In this document: positions 8,485-16,697 of the stretch, in pieces
Layout of the letters: each line of letters begins with the position of its first letter
How positions within the stretch are numbered: position 1 is the stretch's first letter
From: Mesorhizobium loti
GTDB taxonomy: Bacteria > Pseudomonadota > Alphaproteobacteria > Rhizobiales > Rhizobiaceae
Length of the DNA stretch: 64,000 bases
Assembly (NCBI RefSeq): GCF_002858745.1
Contig: NZ_PJRO01000002.1
Coordinates: forward strand, 62,001-126,000
Reading direction: 5' to 3'
Program-made: the position numbers and the translations under genes
Notes under the pieces: generated by a model
Seen by the model: only the letters and a program-made list of their open reading frames with translations
Told to the model about the DNA's origin: nothing
Databases searched by the model: none

Positions 8485-9489
8485 ATGACCGAGACGGCAG
8501 CCGCAACGGCGAAGGCAAGACGATCCTGGAAAGACGTGGATCTTCGGGCAGTGGCACCTTTCGTGGCGCTGGCGCTGCTGCTTGTGCTTGGCGCATTTGC
8601 CAATCCGAACTTCATCAGCGTCGACAATCTGCTCAACGTGCTGACCCGGAGCGCTTTCATCGCGATCATCGCGGTGGGGGCAACCTTCGTCATCTCGGCG
8701 GGCGGGCTCGACCTTTCGGTCGGCTCCATGGTGGCATTCGTGGCCAGCCTGACAATTCTCTTCATGAACAGCGGCGCGATCAGCGATCCGACGATGACGA
8801 TCGTGGCTGCCGCTGTGCTCGCGATAGCGATCGGTGCCGCCTGCGGACTGGCCAATGGCCTGATCACGACGGTCGGGCGGATCGAACCGTTCATTGCGAC
8901 GCTGGGTACGATGGGCATCTACCGCGGGCTGACCACCTGGCTGTCGCAGGGCGGGGCCATCACGCTGCGGAATCCGGAGGTGCAGTCGCTCTACAGGCCG
9001 ATCTATTTTGGTGAAATCTTCGGGGTGCCGTTTCCGATCTACGTGATCGTCATCACAGCCGCCATCGGCGCTTTCGTGCTCTATCGCACGCGCTACGGCC
9101 GTCATGTCGTCGCGGTCGGCTCCAACGAGGACGTGGCGCATTACTCCGGCATTCCGGTCAGCCGCGTACGTACGCTCACCTACGTGATCCAGGGCCTGTG
9201 CGTGGCCGTGGCCTGCCTGATCTACATTCCCCGGCTGGGCTCGACTTCGGCGACCACCGGCCTGATGTGGGAGCTGCAGGCGATCACCGCCGTGGTGGTC
9301 GGTGGCACGGCGTTGCGCGGTGGGGTGGGTCGCATCTGGGGTACGGTCTGCGGGGCCTTCATCCTGGAGATTGTCGGCAACATCATGCTGCTTTCGAATT
9401 TCGTCAGCGAGTACCTGCTTGGAGCCATCCAGGGGGCGATCATCATCATCGCCATGCTCGTTCAACGCTCGCTGGTGAGGAAATCCTGA
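8485..9489 (+). CDS. Sugar ABC transporter permease, RbsC/XylH type
   Basis: Inner-membrane channel of the CUT2 importer, about 334 residues with 8-10 hydrophobic helices. The segment AGGLDLSVGSMVAF (near residue 70-85) is the hallmark of this permease family, and GTALRGGVGRIWGT near the end is another conserved loop. ATG 8485 is chosen over an in-frame start at 8314, because the longer form would overlap the ATPase gene and add a hydrophilic non-family leader; GGGAGAAG precedes 8485. It acts with the two-domain ATPase before it and the binding protein after it. Confidence 0.92.
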   Translation: MTETAAATAKARRSWKDVDLRAVAPFVALALLLVLGAFANPNFISVDNLLNVLTRSAFIAIIAVGATFVISAGGLDLSVGSMVAFVASLTILFMNSGAISDPTMTIVAAAVLAIAIGAACGLANGLITTVGRIEPFIATLGTMGIYRGLTTWLSQGGAITLRNPEVQSLYRPIYFGEIFGVPFPIYVIVITAAIGAFVLYRTRYGRHVVAVGSNEDVAHYSGIPVSRVRTLTYVIQGLCVAVACLIYIPRLGSTSATTGLMWELQAITAVVVGGTALRGGVGRIWGTVCGAFILEIVGNIMLLSNFVSEYLLGAIQGAIIIIAMLVQRSLVRKS

Positions 9490-9556
9490 AACAGGGCCGG
9501 GTTCTCGGGTCGCCTGGCCGCTGATCGGTCAGACCTGCAAGCATAGGGAGGAAAGA

Positions 9557-10504
9557 ATGCGAAAACGACTAATCGGAGTGGCGGCGGTCGCCATGGTGGC
9601 GCTGATGGGTGTTGCCCAGGCGCAGGACAAGAAGACCATCGGCGTCTCGATCCCGGCGGCCGACCACGGCTGGACCGCCGGCGTGGTGTTCCACGCCGAG
9701 CGCGTTGCCAAGAAACTGATGGAAGAGCATCCGGGTCTCAACGTCATCGTCAAGACCTCGCCCGACCCTGCCAGCCAGGCGAATGCCGTGCAGGATCTGG
9801 AAACACAGGGCATTGATGCATTGGTGATCCTGCCATCCGATCCCGATCCGCTGGTCAACGCCATCAAGGAAGTGAAGGACAAGGGCAAGTTCGTGGCTCT
9901 TGTCGACCGCGCGCCTTCGAGCAACGACAATTCGGTGCGTGACCTCTATGTGGCCGGCAACAATCCGGCACTCGGTGAGGTGGCGGGTAAATACATTGCC
10001 GAAAAGACACCGGAAGCAGAGGTTGTCATCATCCGCGGCCTGCCGATCCCGATCGACCAGCAGCGCCAGGATGGATTCGACAAGGGTATCGCTGGCTCGA
10101 AGGTCAAGGTTCTCGACCGTCAGTTCGGCAACTGGAACCGCGACGATGCCTTCAAGGTCATGCAGGACTACCTGACCAAATACCCGAAGATCGACGTGGT
10201 CTGGTGCCAGGATGACGACATGGCGGTCGGCGTGCTGCAGGCGATCGAGCAGGCGAAGCGCACCGACATCCAGTATGTCGTGGCCGGGGCCGGTTCGAAA
10301 GACATGATCAAGAAGGTCATGGACGGCGACAAGATGATCCCGGTCGACGTGCTCTATCCGCCAGCCATGGTCGGCACCGCGATGGAACTGACGGCCGCGG
10401 CGCTGATCGACCAGGTGCCGGTGAGCGGCAACTACATCCTGGATGCGACGCTGATCACACCGGAGAATGCGAAGAACTTCTATTTCCCGGATTCGCCATT
10501 CTGA
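9557..10504 (+). CDS. Sugar ABC transporter periplasmic substrate-binding protein
   Basis: A 315-residue Peripla_BP_4 protein (RbsB/XylF-like). It has a Sec signal peptide: MRKRLIG, then a hydrophobic core, then GVAQAQ with probable cleavage after AQA near residue 22. Ligand-fold segments include KTIGVSIPAADHGW, GIDALVILPSDPDPLV and DVVWCQDDDMAVGVL. It captures the sugar for the permease and ATPase encoded just upstream and ends the operon, followed by a hairpin terminator. GGGAGGAAAG precedes the ATG. The ligand is unidentified; family members bind pentoses, ribose, inositol or related sugars. Confidence 0.92.
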   Translation: MRKRLIGVAAVAMVALMGVAQAQDKKTIGVSIPAADHGWTAGVVFHAERVAKKLMEEHPGLNVIVKTSPDPASQANAVQDLETQGIDALVILPSDPDPLVNAIKEVKDKGKFVALVDRAPSSNDNSVRDLYVAGNNPALGEVAGKYIAEKTPEAEVVIIRGLPIPIDQQRQDGFDKGIAGSKVKVLDRQFGNWNRDDAFKVMQDYLTKYPKIDVVWCQDDDMAVGVLQAIEQAKRTDIQYVVAGAGSKDMIKKVMDGDKMIPVDVLYPPAMVGTAMELTAAALIDQVPVSGNYILDATLITPENAKNFYFPDSPF

Positions 10505-10541
10505 GCGAAAGCAATCGCTCATTGTGAGGTGGGGGCAGGAG

Positions 10542-10571
10542 GCGGCCCGGCTAATTTAGCTGGACCGCTTT
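10542..10571 (+). terminator. Probable terminator of the sugar operon
   Basis: GCGG-C-CCGGCT (10542-10552), loop AATTT, then AGCTGG-A-CCGC (10558-10568) gives a hairpin with one mismatch and one G-U pair. It is followed by a short TTT. It lies 38 bp after the stop of the binding-protein gene. The rest of the 253 bp gap before the DUF2853 gene shows nothing recognisable. Confidence 0.5.
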
Positions 10572-10757
10572 CCATCCGAAAATCAGCTTCCGTAGCGTAA
10601 AAAGGCAAGCATTCCAGCGTGATGCTGTGCCAAACCCTGCCTGCAAGGCTTGACTTGAGACGAAGTGCAACCGAAGGTTTGCCCCGGTGTGGAGAATCCG
10701 GTTTCGGCCGGTTGTTGTCTCACTGGACAGACATGGCTCCGATGAGGGGAATTCCTG

Positions 10758-11069
10758 ATGAGCGATTATCTTGCAGACGTGAAGAAGTATGACGCCGGCG
10801 CCAACGCCGATGCCGTCGACAAGATCGTGAAGCACCTGGGCATTGCGCTCAGGAACCGCGACTCCTCGCTGGTGTCCTGCACCGATCCTGAAGAATTGAA
10901 GCGCGTACGCGACAGCTGGGTTGGAAAGAAGCTCGGCATTGCTGACGCGGCCAAGGCCGACGCCGCGATCGAAAAGACCTGCAAGGCGATGAGTGCCGAC
11001 AACACCAAGAACCGTGTGACCTTCTACTATCTGGTTGCCAAGGACCTTGGTAAGCTCGGCGCCCTCTAA
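10758..11069 (+). CDS. DUF2853 family protein
   Basis: A small soluble protein of 103 residues that matches the DUF2853 family from memory: MSDYLADVKKY at the start, ELKRVRDSWVGKKLG in the centre and FYYLVAKDLGKL near the end. It is predicted all-helical and charged, without a signal peptide or membrane segment. GAGGGGAATTCCTG precedes the ATG. It is a monocistronic unit, with a strong hairpin 25 bp after the stop. Function is unknown. Confidence 0.75.
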   Translation: MSDYLADVKKYDAGANADAVDKIVKHLGIALRNRDSSLVSCTDPEELKRVRDSWVGKKLGIADAAKADAAIEKTCKAMSADNTKNRVTFYYLVAKDLGKLGAL

Positions 11070-11093
11070 GCTTCCAGCACGATTTGACGATAT

Positions 11094-11117
11094 TTCCGGC
11101 GCGCTCTCGCGCCGGAA
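11094..11117. terminator. Strong GC hairpin after the DUF2853 gene
   Basis: A perfect 10-bp stem TTCCGGCGCG (11094-11103) and CGCGCCGGAA (11108-11117) closes a CTCT tetraloop. No T-run follows, so it may stabilise the mRNA 3' end or need Rho for termination. Confidence 0.5.
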
Positions 11118-11210
11118 TGCTGTGGCCTGGTGTGTCCAGGCAATAGCCTGGCAACGATTGGTCGAGTATGATTGCGGTCAACGTCAATACCGCGAATCAG
11201 GGCGATAGCG

Positions 11211-12005
11211 ATGCGCCAATATCTCGACCTGCTCAGCCACGTCCTGGAAAACGGCACCGACCGGGGCGACCGCACCGGCACCGGTACCCGTTCGGTGTTC
11301 GGCTATCAGATGCGCTACGATCTGGGTCAGGGCTTCCCGGTGTTGACCACCAAGAAGCTGCACCTGAAGTCGATCATCCATGAACTGCTGTGGTTCCTGG
11401 CTGGTGATACCAACATCAAATATCTCAAGGACAACGGCGTCTCCATCTGGGACGAATGGGCCGATGCCAATGGCGATCTCGGTCCGGTCTACGGAAAGCA
11501 GTGGCGCTCCTGGCCGGACGCGAACGGCGGCACGATCGATCAGATCGAGAACCTTCTGCGGGAAATCCGCTGCAATCCTTACTCACGCCGGCTCATCGTT
11601 TCGGCATGGAATCCAGCAGAAGTGGAACAGATGGCTCTGCCGCCCTGTCACTGTCTGTTCCAGTTCTATGTTTCTGACGGACGGCTGTCCTGCCAGCTCT
11701 ACCAGCGTTCGGCCGACATCTTCCTCGGCGTCCCGTTCAACATCGCCTCCTATGCGCTGCTGACCATGATGGTGGCGCAGGTGACTGGGCTGAAGCCAGG
11801 CGATTTTGTGCATACGCTGGGTGATGCGCACATCTATTCGAACCATTTCGAGCAGGCGCGCGAACAGCTTCGCCGTCAGCCGAAGACTTTGCCGACGATG
11901 TGGATCAACCCGAAGGTGAAGGATCTCTTTGCCTTCCGGTTCGAGGATTTCCGGCTGGAGAATTACGTCGCCGACGCAACGATCAAGGCGCCGATCGCCG
12001 TTTGA
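11211..12005 (+). CDS. thyA: Thymidylate synthase
   Basis: Converts dUMP to dTMP using methylene-tetrahydrofolate. The 264 residues equal the E. coli ThyA length. The dUMP-binding segment [11 protein letters not shown] is near residue 21-31, and the nucleophile is Cys146 in [33 protein letters not shown] and GDAHIYSNH are the folate and nucleotide-binding stretches. The start is ATG 11211; an upstream in-frame start at 11172 adds 13 residues absent from the family. Dihydrofolate made here is recycled by FolA (20135-20653), and dUMP may come through the Dcd enzyme at 52280. Confidence 0.97.
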   Translation: MRQYLDLLSHVLENGTDRGDRTGTGTRSVFGYQMRYDLGQGFPVLTTKKLHLKSIIHELLWFLAGDTNIKYLKDNGVSIWDEWADANGDLGPVYGKQWRSWPDANGGTIDQIENLLREIRCNPYSRRLIVSAWNPAEVEQMALPPCHCLFQFYVSDGRLSCQLYQRSADIFLGVPFNIASYALLTMMVAQVTGLKPGDFVHTLGDAHIYSNHFEQAREQLRRQPKTLPTMWINPKVKDLFAFRFEDFRLENYVADATIKAPIAV

Positions 12006-12239
12006 TACCGGTGGACGGAGCGCAGCTCTCCATCGCGGCTTAAGAACAGGGTTGCGGGCAGGCTAGGGACGGCATCGTAGCGCCAAACAGGCCAAGGCAG
12101 TTTCTACTAGTATTCTCCTTCCGATGCCATGTCGGAACCCGACGATGCCGGTGCCGCCACCCTGATTGACGAAATGAAGGTCACTCCTTCCGACGTGCTA
12201 GCAACGTCCGCCATTCGGGCATGTCCCGCGGTTATCCAC

Positions 12240-13823
12240 CTATTTAAAGCTGGCGATGGGCAGGAACTCCACGGATGAACCGGTAAAGCGGCGATGGTCG
12301 GACGGCTCCCGGTCGGAGCGAAAACCGTCGGTGTAGACCTGCGCCGCCGCTGTGCGGATGAACGCGGCGGCAGCACGAGGCGGCTTGGCTGAGCCGATTG
12401 CGCCGGTGACGGTTAGGTCGCGCTCGATCGGCCTGTAGCTCGCCCGCATGGCGACCGCCGGAGCCTCGGACCGCAAACGGTCGGCTTTTTGACTGGTCCT
12501 GACGTGGTCCGTCATCTCGGACGGAGGGATCGTGTCGGCTTTGCTCGTTGGAAGGGCAGGACCTTCGTCGGGATGCTTGACGGCCAGTAAGGTAGCAATG
12601 GCGTCTTCGGATTTGACTGCGTTTGGCTGGGGTGCTGCACCCTGCCGATTCTCCGGCCGCCCGCTGGGCACGGGAATGTTCAGGGCGACCCTTTCAGATG
12701 CGAAGCTCCCGGCGGTGGGTAACTCGGTCCGGGTTGCGGTGCCGTCAGAGATGGCGAAGGGTATGGTTTCGGCGCGCACGCTATTTGGCGCCGGATCGCG
12801 GCGCTCAGCAAATACCGGCAACGGCACAGCGTGCAACGCAAGCGCCGCGACGGTGGCCTCAGGCGTTTCCGGCTTTCGTTCAGCCGGTGCTTCCTCAACT
12901 GGAACAGCCGGTACGGTCTGGATATTCGCACGCTGAGCGTCCTTGGGCGCCACGATGGCGATGCCCTGCCGGACTTGTGCGGCGTCAGCGGGCCTGGCCG
13001 GTTTGCGAGGCGTCGGCGCGGCGCTGGCGACAGCCTCGGTCTGGCCCTGGCCGCGTCCACCCAACAGCGACGCCAGGAGGCCGCGCGGCTTGCGTTGACT
13101 GTCACCGACGCTGGCCAGTTCCACGTTCCGTGCGCCGCTTTCTCGACGAGATTTATAGGCGACAAACGCCTGATCGTAGCCGGGTAGCGGCTTGCCGTCG
13201 CTCGGCAGATGCAGCGTCTTGCCGTCGGGGAATATCCTGGCGAGTTCCTGGCGGCTGATGCCTGGCCAGTGCCGGATGTTGCCGACATCTATATGCAGGA
13301 AAGGCGAGCCGGAGGTTGGATAGAAACCGACCCCGCCGCCCTGCATCCTGAGGCTTATATCGCGCAATTTCTTTAGCGGCACGTCTGGGAGGAAGAAGTC
13401 CATCGCTCGACCAACCATGTGCTGGCTTTCGCGGGCAACGCCCTTCGAACGGCTGCGCAGCATCGCATTCGTCGCGGGCGAGCGGTAGCCGCTGACGACG
13501 TTGATGTAGGCTGTCGAGCCGCTGGCGCGATAGACCTGCCAGACAAGGTCGAGCAGGCGCGGATCCATCCTGGTTGGCTCGTTGCGACGCCAGTCGCGCA
13601 GCATGATGTTGATTTTCTTCAATCCCGCCTGATCGTAACGCCCGTTACGCTTGTAGACGATCTCTGCCGTCTCACCGGTATGCAGGTGGCGGAGTTTCAG
13701 GCTGCGTGTTTCCGCCAACGCGGTGGTTGCGCTTATGCACAGCAATGCTGCCACCAGGGACGACAACCCTATCCAGGCAAGGAAGGAACCACGGACGTTT
13801 TTCTGGAAATCGATCACATTCAT
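12240..13823 (-). CDS. DUF882 (YcbK/peptidase M15-like) secreted cell-envelope protein
   Basis: A 527-residue protein with an N-terminal membrane anchor or signal (WIGLSSLVAALLCISATTALAE, about residues 17-38). The DUF882 domain follows (roughly 40-210), with VSGYRSPATNAMLRSRS, SQHMVGRAMDFFLP and SGSPFLHIDVGNIRHWP. These give the His/Asp/His zinc-site pattern of LAS/M15-type peptidases. The last 300 residues are low-complexity, rich in Pro, Ala, Arg and Thr, and probably disordered. The start could be ATG 13823 or GTG 13832. It probably trims or modifies peptidoglycan; this is family-based inference. Confidence 0.85.
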   Translation of the reverse strand: MNVIDFQKNVRGSFLAWIGLSSLVAALLCISATTALAETRSLKLRHLHTGETAEIVYKRNGRYDQAGLKKINIMLRDWRRNEPTRMDPRLLDLVWQVYRASGSTAYINVVSGYRSPATNAMLRSRSKGVARESQHMVGRAMDFFLPDVPLKKLRDISLRMQGGGVGFYPTSGSPFLHIDVGNIRHWPGISRQELARIFPDGKTLHLPSDGKPLPGYDQAFVAYKSRRESGARNVELASVGDSQRKPRGLLASLLGGRGQGQTEAVASAAPTPRKPARPADAAQVRQGIAIVAPKDAQRANIQTVPAVPVEEAPAERKPETPEATVAALALHAVPLPVFAERRDPAPNSVRAETIPFAISDGTATRTELPTAGSFASERVALNIPVPSGRPENRQGAAPQPNAVKSEDAIATLLAVKHPDEGPALPTSKADTIPPSEMTDHVRTSQKADRLRSEAPAVAMRASYRPIERDLTVTGAIGSAKPPRAAAAFIRTAAAQVYTDGFRSDREPSDHRRFTGSSVEFLPIASFK

Positions 13824-14290
13824 GCCTTGCACTTGCTGTCCGTTTCGGGCGGCCGGCGGCTTATTCAGGATTTGCCGTCAAATGGTCCAGTATCGCGGCA
13901 AGGCACGACATTTCTTTCGGGACAGACGGTGCGTCGTTTGGCTCAGTCGTTACTGAGATGTGTATCATCTTGGTTAAGAAATCCTGATCAGGTCGTGCTT
14001 GAATCCCACTTTTGCCACCGGCTCTCTATTGCCTCGGAGGCGTTTCACCGGTGAACTATTGAGAATGGAATCGTTGAACGGTTTCGCCAGATGACGTTGA
14101 AGCTGAGCGTCTCAGGGCTGAGGACGGAAGCGGCGATTGACGGCCGGAAGTTCTTAACTGCGTTTCTTCCCGGAAAAGGCTGTCGGCAGCCTGGTTAAAC
14201 CCAGTCGGGTTATCCGGGCAGGTCGTTAGTCTGCATGGGGACAACTGACCCTACTGGCCTCATCTCAAGAAACGGGCAAGTTGCCTGACT
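13824..14290. other. Long intergenic region without a recognised gene
   Basis: These 467 bp separate trmO (stop at 14291) from the DUF882 gene (start at 13823), both on the minus strand. I see no credible coding frame and no tRNA or known RNA motif. A short inverted repeat CTCAGT-CGTT-ACTGAG lies at 13942-13957, about 120 bp before the DUF882 start, and could be a regulator site. The region probably holds the DUF882 promoter. Confidence 0.4.
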
Positions 14291-14782
14291 TCAACCCACT
14301 TCAAAGTCGCCCGGTTGTGGCGGAGCGATCGGTTTGAACAAAGCGCGGTCTGGCTTCAGATCGAGCAACGGCGTGCCGTCCAGGCAATCCAAGCCGCGCA
14401 CCAGGACGGTCGGGCTTTCGACGCCGATCAGCGTAGCGATGGAGGTGCCGATGGGGTTCGGCCTGACCGGCGAGCGCAGTGCAAACGTACCACGTGCCGA
14501 GCCGTCGTTGGCCGGGCTCTGCCGCACCAGATCGCGGCGTGACAGATGTAGCCAATAAAGCACTTCAAGACGCTCGAACTGTTCGATGCCGACGAGCGCT
14601 TCGTGCCAGAGTGGGAAGATCTCGATACGGCAGACCGGGCCGTCGGCACGTCCCTGGCGTGGCGCTTCCAGCCGTGACGTCCACGGCGTTCGGATCGTGC
14701 CGATGAAGACAAGGCCAGCGTCCGTCGGCGCAGGAGCGTCGACGGCGATCTCGCCTTTGCGTATTTCGTTTTCGCGAACCAA
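14291..14782 (-). CDS. trmO: tRNA (N6-threonylcarbamoyladenosine(37)-N6)-methyltransferase TrmO
   Basis: A 163-residue member of the UPF0066/TsaA family, which N6-methylates t6A37 in tRNA-Thr using SAM. Visible motifs are FIGTIRTPW at the start of the barrel, [10 protein letters not shown], and the signature [17 protein letters not shown], followed by [15 protein letters not shown]. No ATG is in range; the start is probably TTG 14782, one base beyond the stop of mop, so translation is likely coupled to mop. This places a tRNA-modification gene in a molybdate-linked transcript. The C-terminus is short compared with E. coli TrmO, as in many alphaproteobacteria. Confidence 0.85.
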   Translation of the reverse strand: MVRENEIRKGEIAVDAPAPTDAGLVFIGTIRTPWTSRLEAPRQGRADGPVCRIEIFPLWHEALVGIEQFERLEVLYWLHLSRRDLVRQSPANDGSARGTFALRSPVRPNPIGTSIATLIGVESPTVLVRGLDCLDGTPLLDLKPDRALFKPIAPPQPGDFEVG

Positions 14783-14783
14783 A

Positions 14784-14990
14784 TCAGTCGATGCCGACCA
14801 TCACGTCGGATGCCTTGATGACGGCGTAGGCGTCCTTGCCAACTGCGAGGCCGAGATCGGCGACAGCTTCATTGGTGATGGACGAGGTGACTACGGCGCC
14901 ACCGATGTCGATGCGGACATGCGAGGTGGTCGCACCTTTGGTGATCTCGACGATCTTGCCCTTCAACGTGTTGCGCGCACTGATCTTCAT
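14784..14990 (-). CDS. mop: Molbindin (mono-TOBE molybdate-binding protein)
   Basis: A 68-residue single TOBE-domain protein, the size of classic Mop molbindins, which assemble into hexamers and bind molybdate in the cytoplasm. The whole chain matches the family pattern, with [21 protein letters not shown] and [21 protein letters not shown] followed by [17 protein letters not shown] before ATG 14990 sets the start; longer in-frame starts reach into the divergent promoter region. It is divergent from modABC and just upstream of trmO. It may supply the molybdate-sensing module that the short ModE (17877) lacks. Confidence 0.9.
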   Translation of the reverse strand: MKISARNTLKGKIVEITKGATTSHVRIDIGGAVVTSSITNEAVADLGLAVGKDAYAVIKASDVMVGID

Positions 14991-15120
14991 GGGAAGCTCC
15001 TCGTTGGCTTTTGTCCAATGCGCTCTTGCGCGGGCGCTCACCGTAGCCTGCGGTAGCGGGTGGTTACAACGCGTTTTCAGTGAAACTCTTTTCCTGAAAA
15101 GTGCGCAGAAGCCTTTCCTT

Positions 15121-15144
15121 TGTTATGTTCATATGAATATATCG
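15121..15144. promoter_or_regulatory. Candidate Mo-box (ModE site) between mop and modABC
   Basis: A dyad with left arm TGTTATGTT (15121-15129), centre CATATG and right arm AATATATCG (15136-15144). The core TTCATATGAA is a perfect palindrome, and the flanks resemble the TTATAT/ATATAA arms of Mo-boxes. It lies 47 bp before modA, between divergent molybdate genes, and resembles the site at 17827-17849. ModE binding is inferred. Confidence 0.55.
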
Positions 15145-15190
15145 CTTCAGGCTATTGGCTGGACGGTTTGCTAAATCAGGGAGAGGTTCG

Positions 15191-15976
15191 ATGACGAAAC
15201 GTAACGGTTTTGTGCTGGTGACGCTGGCCGCGGGAGCGATGCTGCTGGCAGCGCCTGCGGCGCGCGCGGACGAGCAGGTTGTGGTGTTTGCTGCCGCCAG
15301 CCTCAAGAACGCGCTCGATGAGGTCAACAAGTCCTGTGAGCAGGATGTCGGCGAAGCCGCCAAGATTTCCTATGCGGCGAGCTCGGCACTGGCCAAGCAG
15401 ATCGAAGAGGGTGCGCCGGCGGATATCTTCATCTCGGCCGATCTCGACTGGATGAAATATCTCTCCGACAAGAAGCTGACCAAGCCCGACACCGAGGTGA
15501 AGCTGCTCGGCAACCAGATCGTGCTGGTGGCGCCCAAGGATTCCGAGGCAGAGATCAAGGTCGAGAAGGGTTTCGACCTTGCCAAGGTGATCGGCGACGG
15601 CAGGCTCGCGATGGGCGACTTCAAGGCAGTCCCGGCCGGCAAGTACGGCAAGGCGGCGCTGGAATCGCTCGGCACGTGGTCTTCCGTCGAAGGCAAGGTG
15701 GCGCAGGCCGAGAATGTCCGCGCAGCACTCAAGCTGGTGGCGACAGGCGAAGCCGCCGCCGGCATCGTCTACCAGACCGACGCCAATGCCGAGAAGGGCG
15801 TCAAGGTCATCGGCGTTTTCCCGGAAGAGACGCATCCTCCCATCGTCTATCCGGTCGCCCAGACGGCGGAATCCAAGGACAAGGATACGCCGGCTTTCCT
15901 GAAGTGCCTGCGCTCTGCTAAGGCAGGTGAGCTTTTCAAGGCGCAGGGTTTCACGCTGCTCGCGCCGACCCAATGA
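15191..15976 (+). CDS. modA: Molybdate ABC transporter periplasmic binding protein
   Basis: Binds molybdate or tungstate in the periplasm for ModBC. The 261 residues begin with a signal peptide (KRNGFVLVTLAAGAMLLAA, cleavage near ARADE). The mature part has the ModA patterns VFAAASLKNALDE, SYAASSALAKQIEEGAPAD and IFISADLDWMKYL, then AGIVYQTDA near the C-terminus. GGGAGAGG precedes ATG 15191; a longer start at 15155 would disrupt the signal peptide. It is the first gene of modABC, 16 bp before modB, and a candidate Mo-box lies just upstream. Confidence 0.96.
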   Translation: MTKRNGFVLVTLAAGAMLLAAPAARADEQVVVFAAASLKNALDEVNKSCEQDVGEAAKISYAASSALAKQIEEGAPADIFISADLDWMKYLSDKKLTKPDTEVKLLGNQIVLVAPKDSEAEIKVEKGFDLAKVIGDGRLAMGDFKAVPAGKYGKAALESLGTWSSVEGKVAQAENVRAALKLVATGEAAAGIVYQTDANAEKGVKVIGVFPEETHPPIVYPVAQTAESKDKDTPAFLKCLRSAKAGELFKAQGFTLLAPTQ

Positions 15977-15992
15977 GGCATAAAAAGAGCGC

Positions 15993-16697
15993 ATGAACTG
16001 GCTGCTGGACCTCAGCCCTGACGAATGGAATGCGGTCCGGCTGTCGATCAAGGTCGCTACGGTTGCGATGCTGGTCAGCCTGCCCATCGGCATTGCGGTA
16101 GCACTGCTTCTGGCGCGCGGGCGATTCTGGGGCAAGACGCTGCTCAACGGCATCGTGCACTTGCCGTTGATCCTGCCGCCGGTGGTGACTGGCTATCTGC
16201 TGCTGCTCGCCTTCGGCCGGCGCGGACCGGCCGGTGCCTTCTTTGCCGAGTATTTCGGCCTTGTCTTTTCCTTTCGTTGGACGGGTGCGGCATTGGCATG
16301 CGGCGTGATGGGCTTCCCGCTGATGGTGAGAGCAATCCGGCTCTCCATCGAGGCGGTGGACCGCAAGCTGGAGGCGGCGGCCGGCACGCTGGGCGCCAGT
16401 CCACTTTGGGTCTTCGCCACCATCACCCTTCCGCTGATCCTGCCCGGGATGATCGCTGGCGCCATCCTCTCCTTCGCCAAGGCGATGGGGGAATTTGGTG
16501 CCACCATCACTTTTGTTTCGAATATCCCGAATGAGACGCAGACCCTGCCTTCGGCAATCTACACCTTCACACAGGTGCCCGGTGGCGACGAAGGTGCGCT
16601 CCGGCTGACCCTCATCAGCGTCGTCATCTCGATGGCTGCCCTGATAGCATCTGAAGTTCTGGCGCGACGTGTCGGCCGACGGATGGACATCGAATGA
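15993..16697 (+). CDS. modB: Molybdate ABC transporter permease
   Basis: Inner-membrane permease of 234 residues with about five transmembrane helices. LPLILPPVVTGYLLLLAFGRRGPAG is typical of ModB (residues about 51-75), and the cytoplasmic EAA loop is EAAAGTLGASPLWVFATITLP, which contacts ModC. The ATG lies 16 bp after the modA stop, and the gene ends in an ATGA overlap with modC. It forms the channel of the ModABC molybdate importer. Confidence 0.96.
   Translation: MNWLLDLSPDEWNAVRLSIKVATVAMLVSLPIGIAVALLLARGRFWGKTLLNGIVHLPLILPPVVTGYLLLLAFGRRGPAGAFFAEYFGLVFSFRWTGAALACGVMGFPLMVRAIRLSIEAVDRKLEAAAGTLGASPLWVFATITLPLILPGMIAGAILSFAKAMGEFGATITFVSNIPNETQTLPSAIYTFTQVPGGDEGALRLTLISVVISMAALIASEVLARRVGRRMDIE

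Noticed and set aside
11172..11210. Thirteen extra N-terminal codons on thyA
   Set aside because: ThyA of 264 residues from ATG 11211 aligns end to end with the family, including Cys146. The extra part has no counterpart.
13824..14290. Possible small RNA or tRNA in the long gap before the DUF882 gene
   Set aside because: Several short hairpins exist, but no tRNA cloverleaf, T-loop pattern or known RNA family could be assembled, and no promoter-terminator pair frames it.
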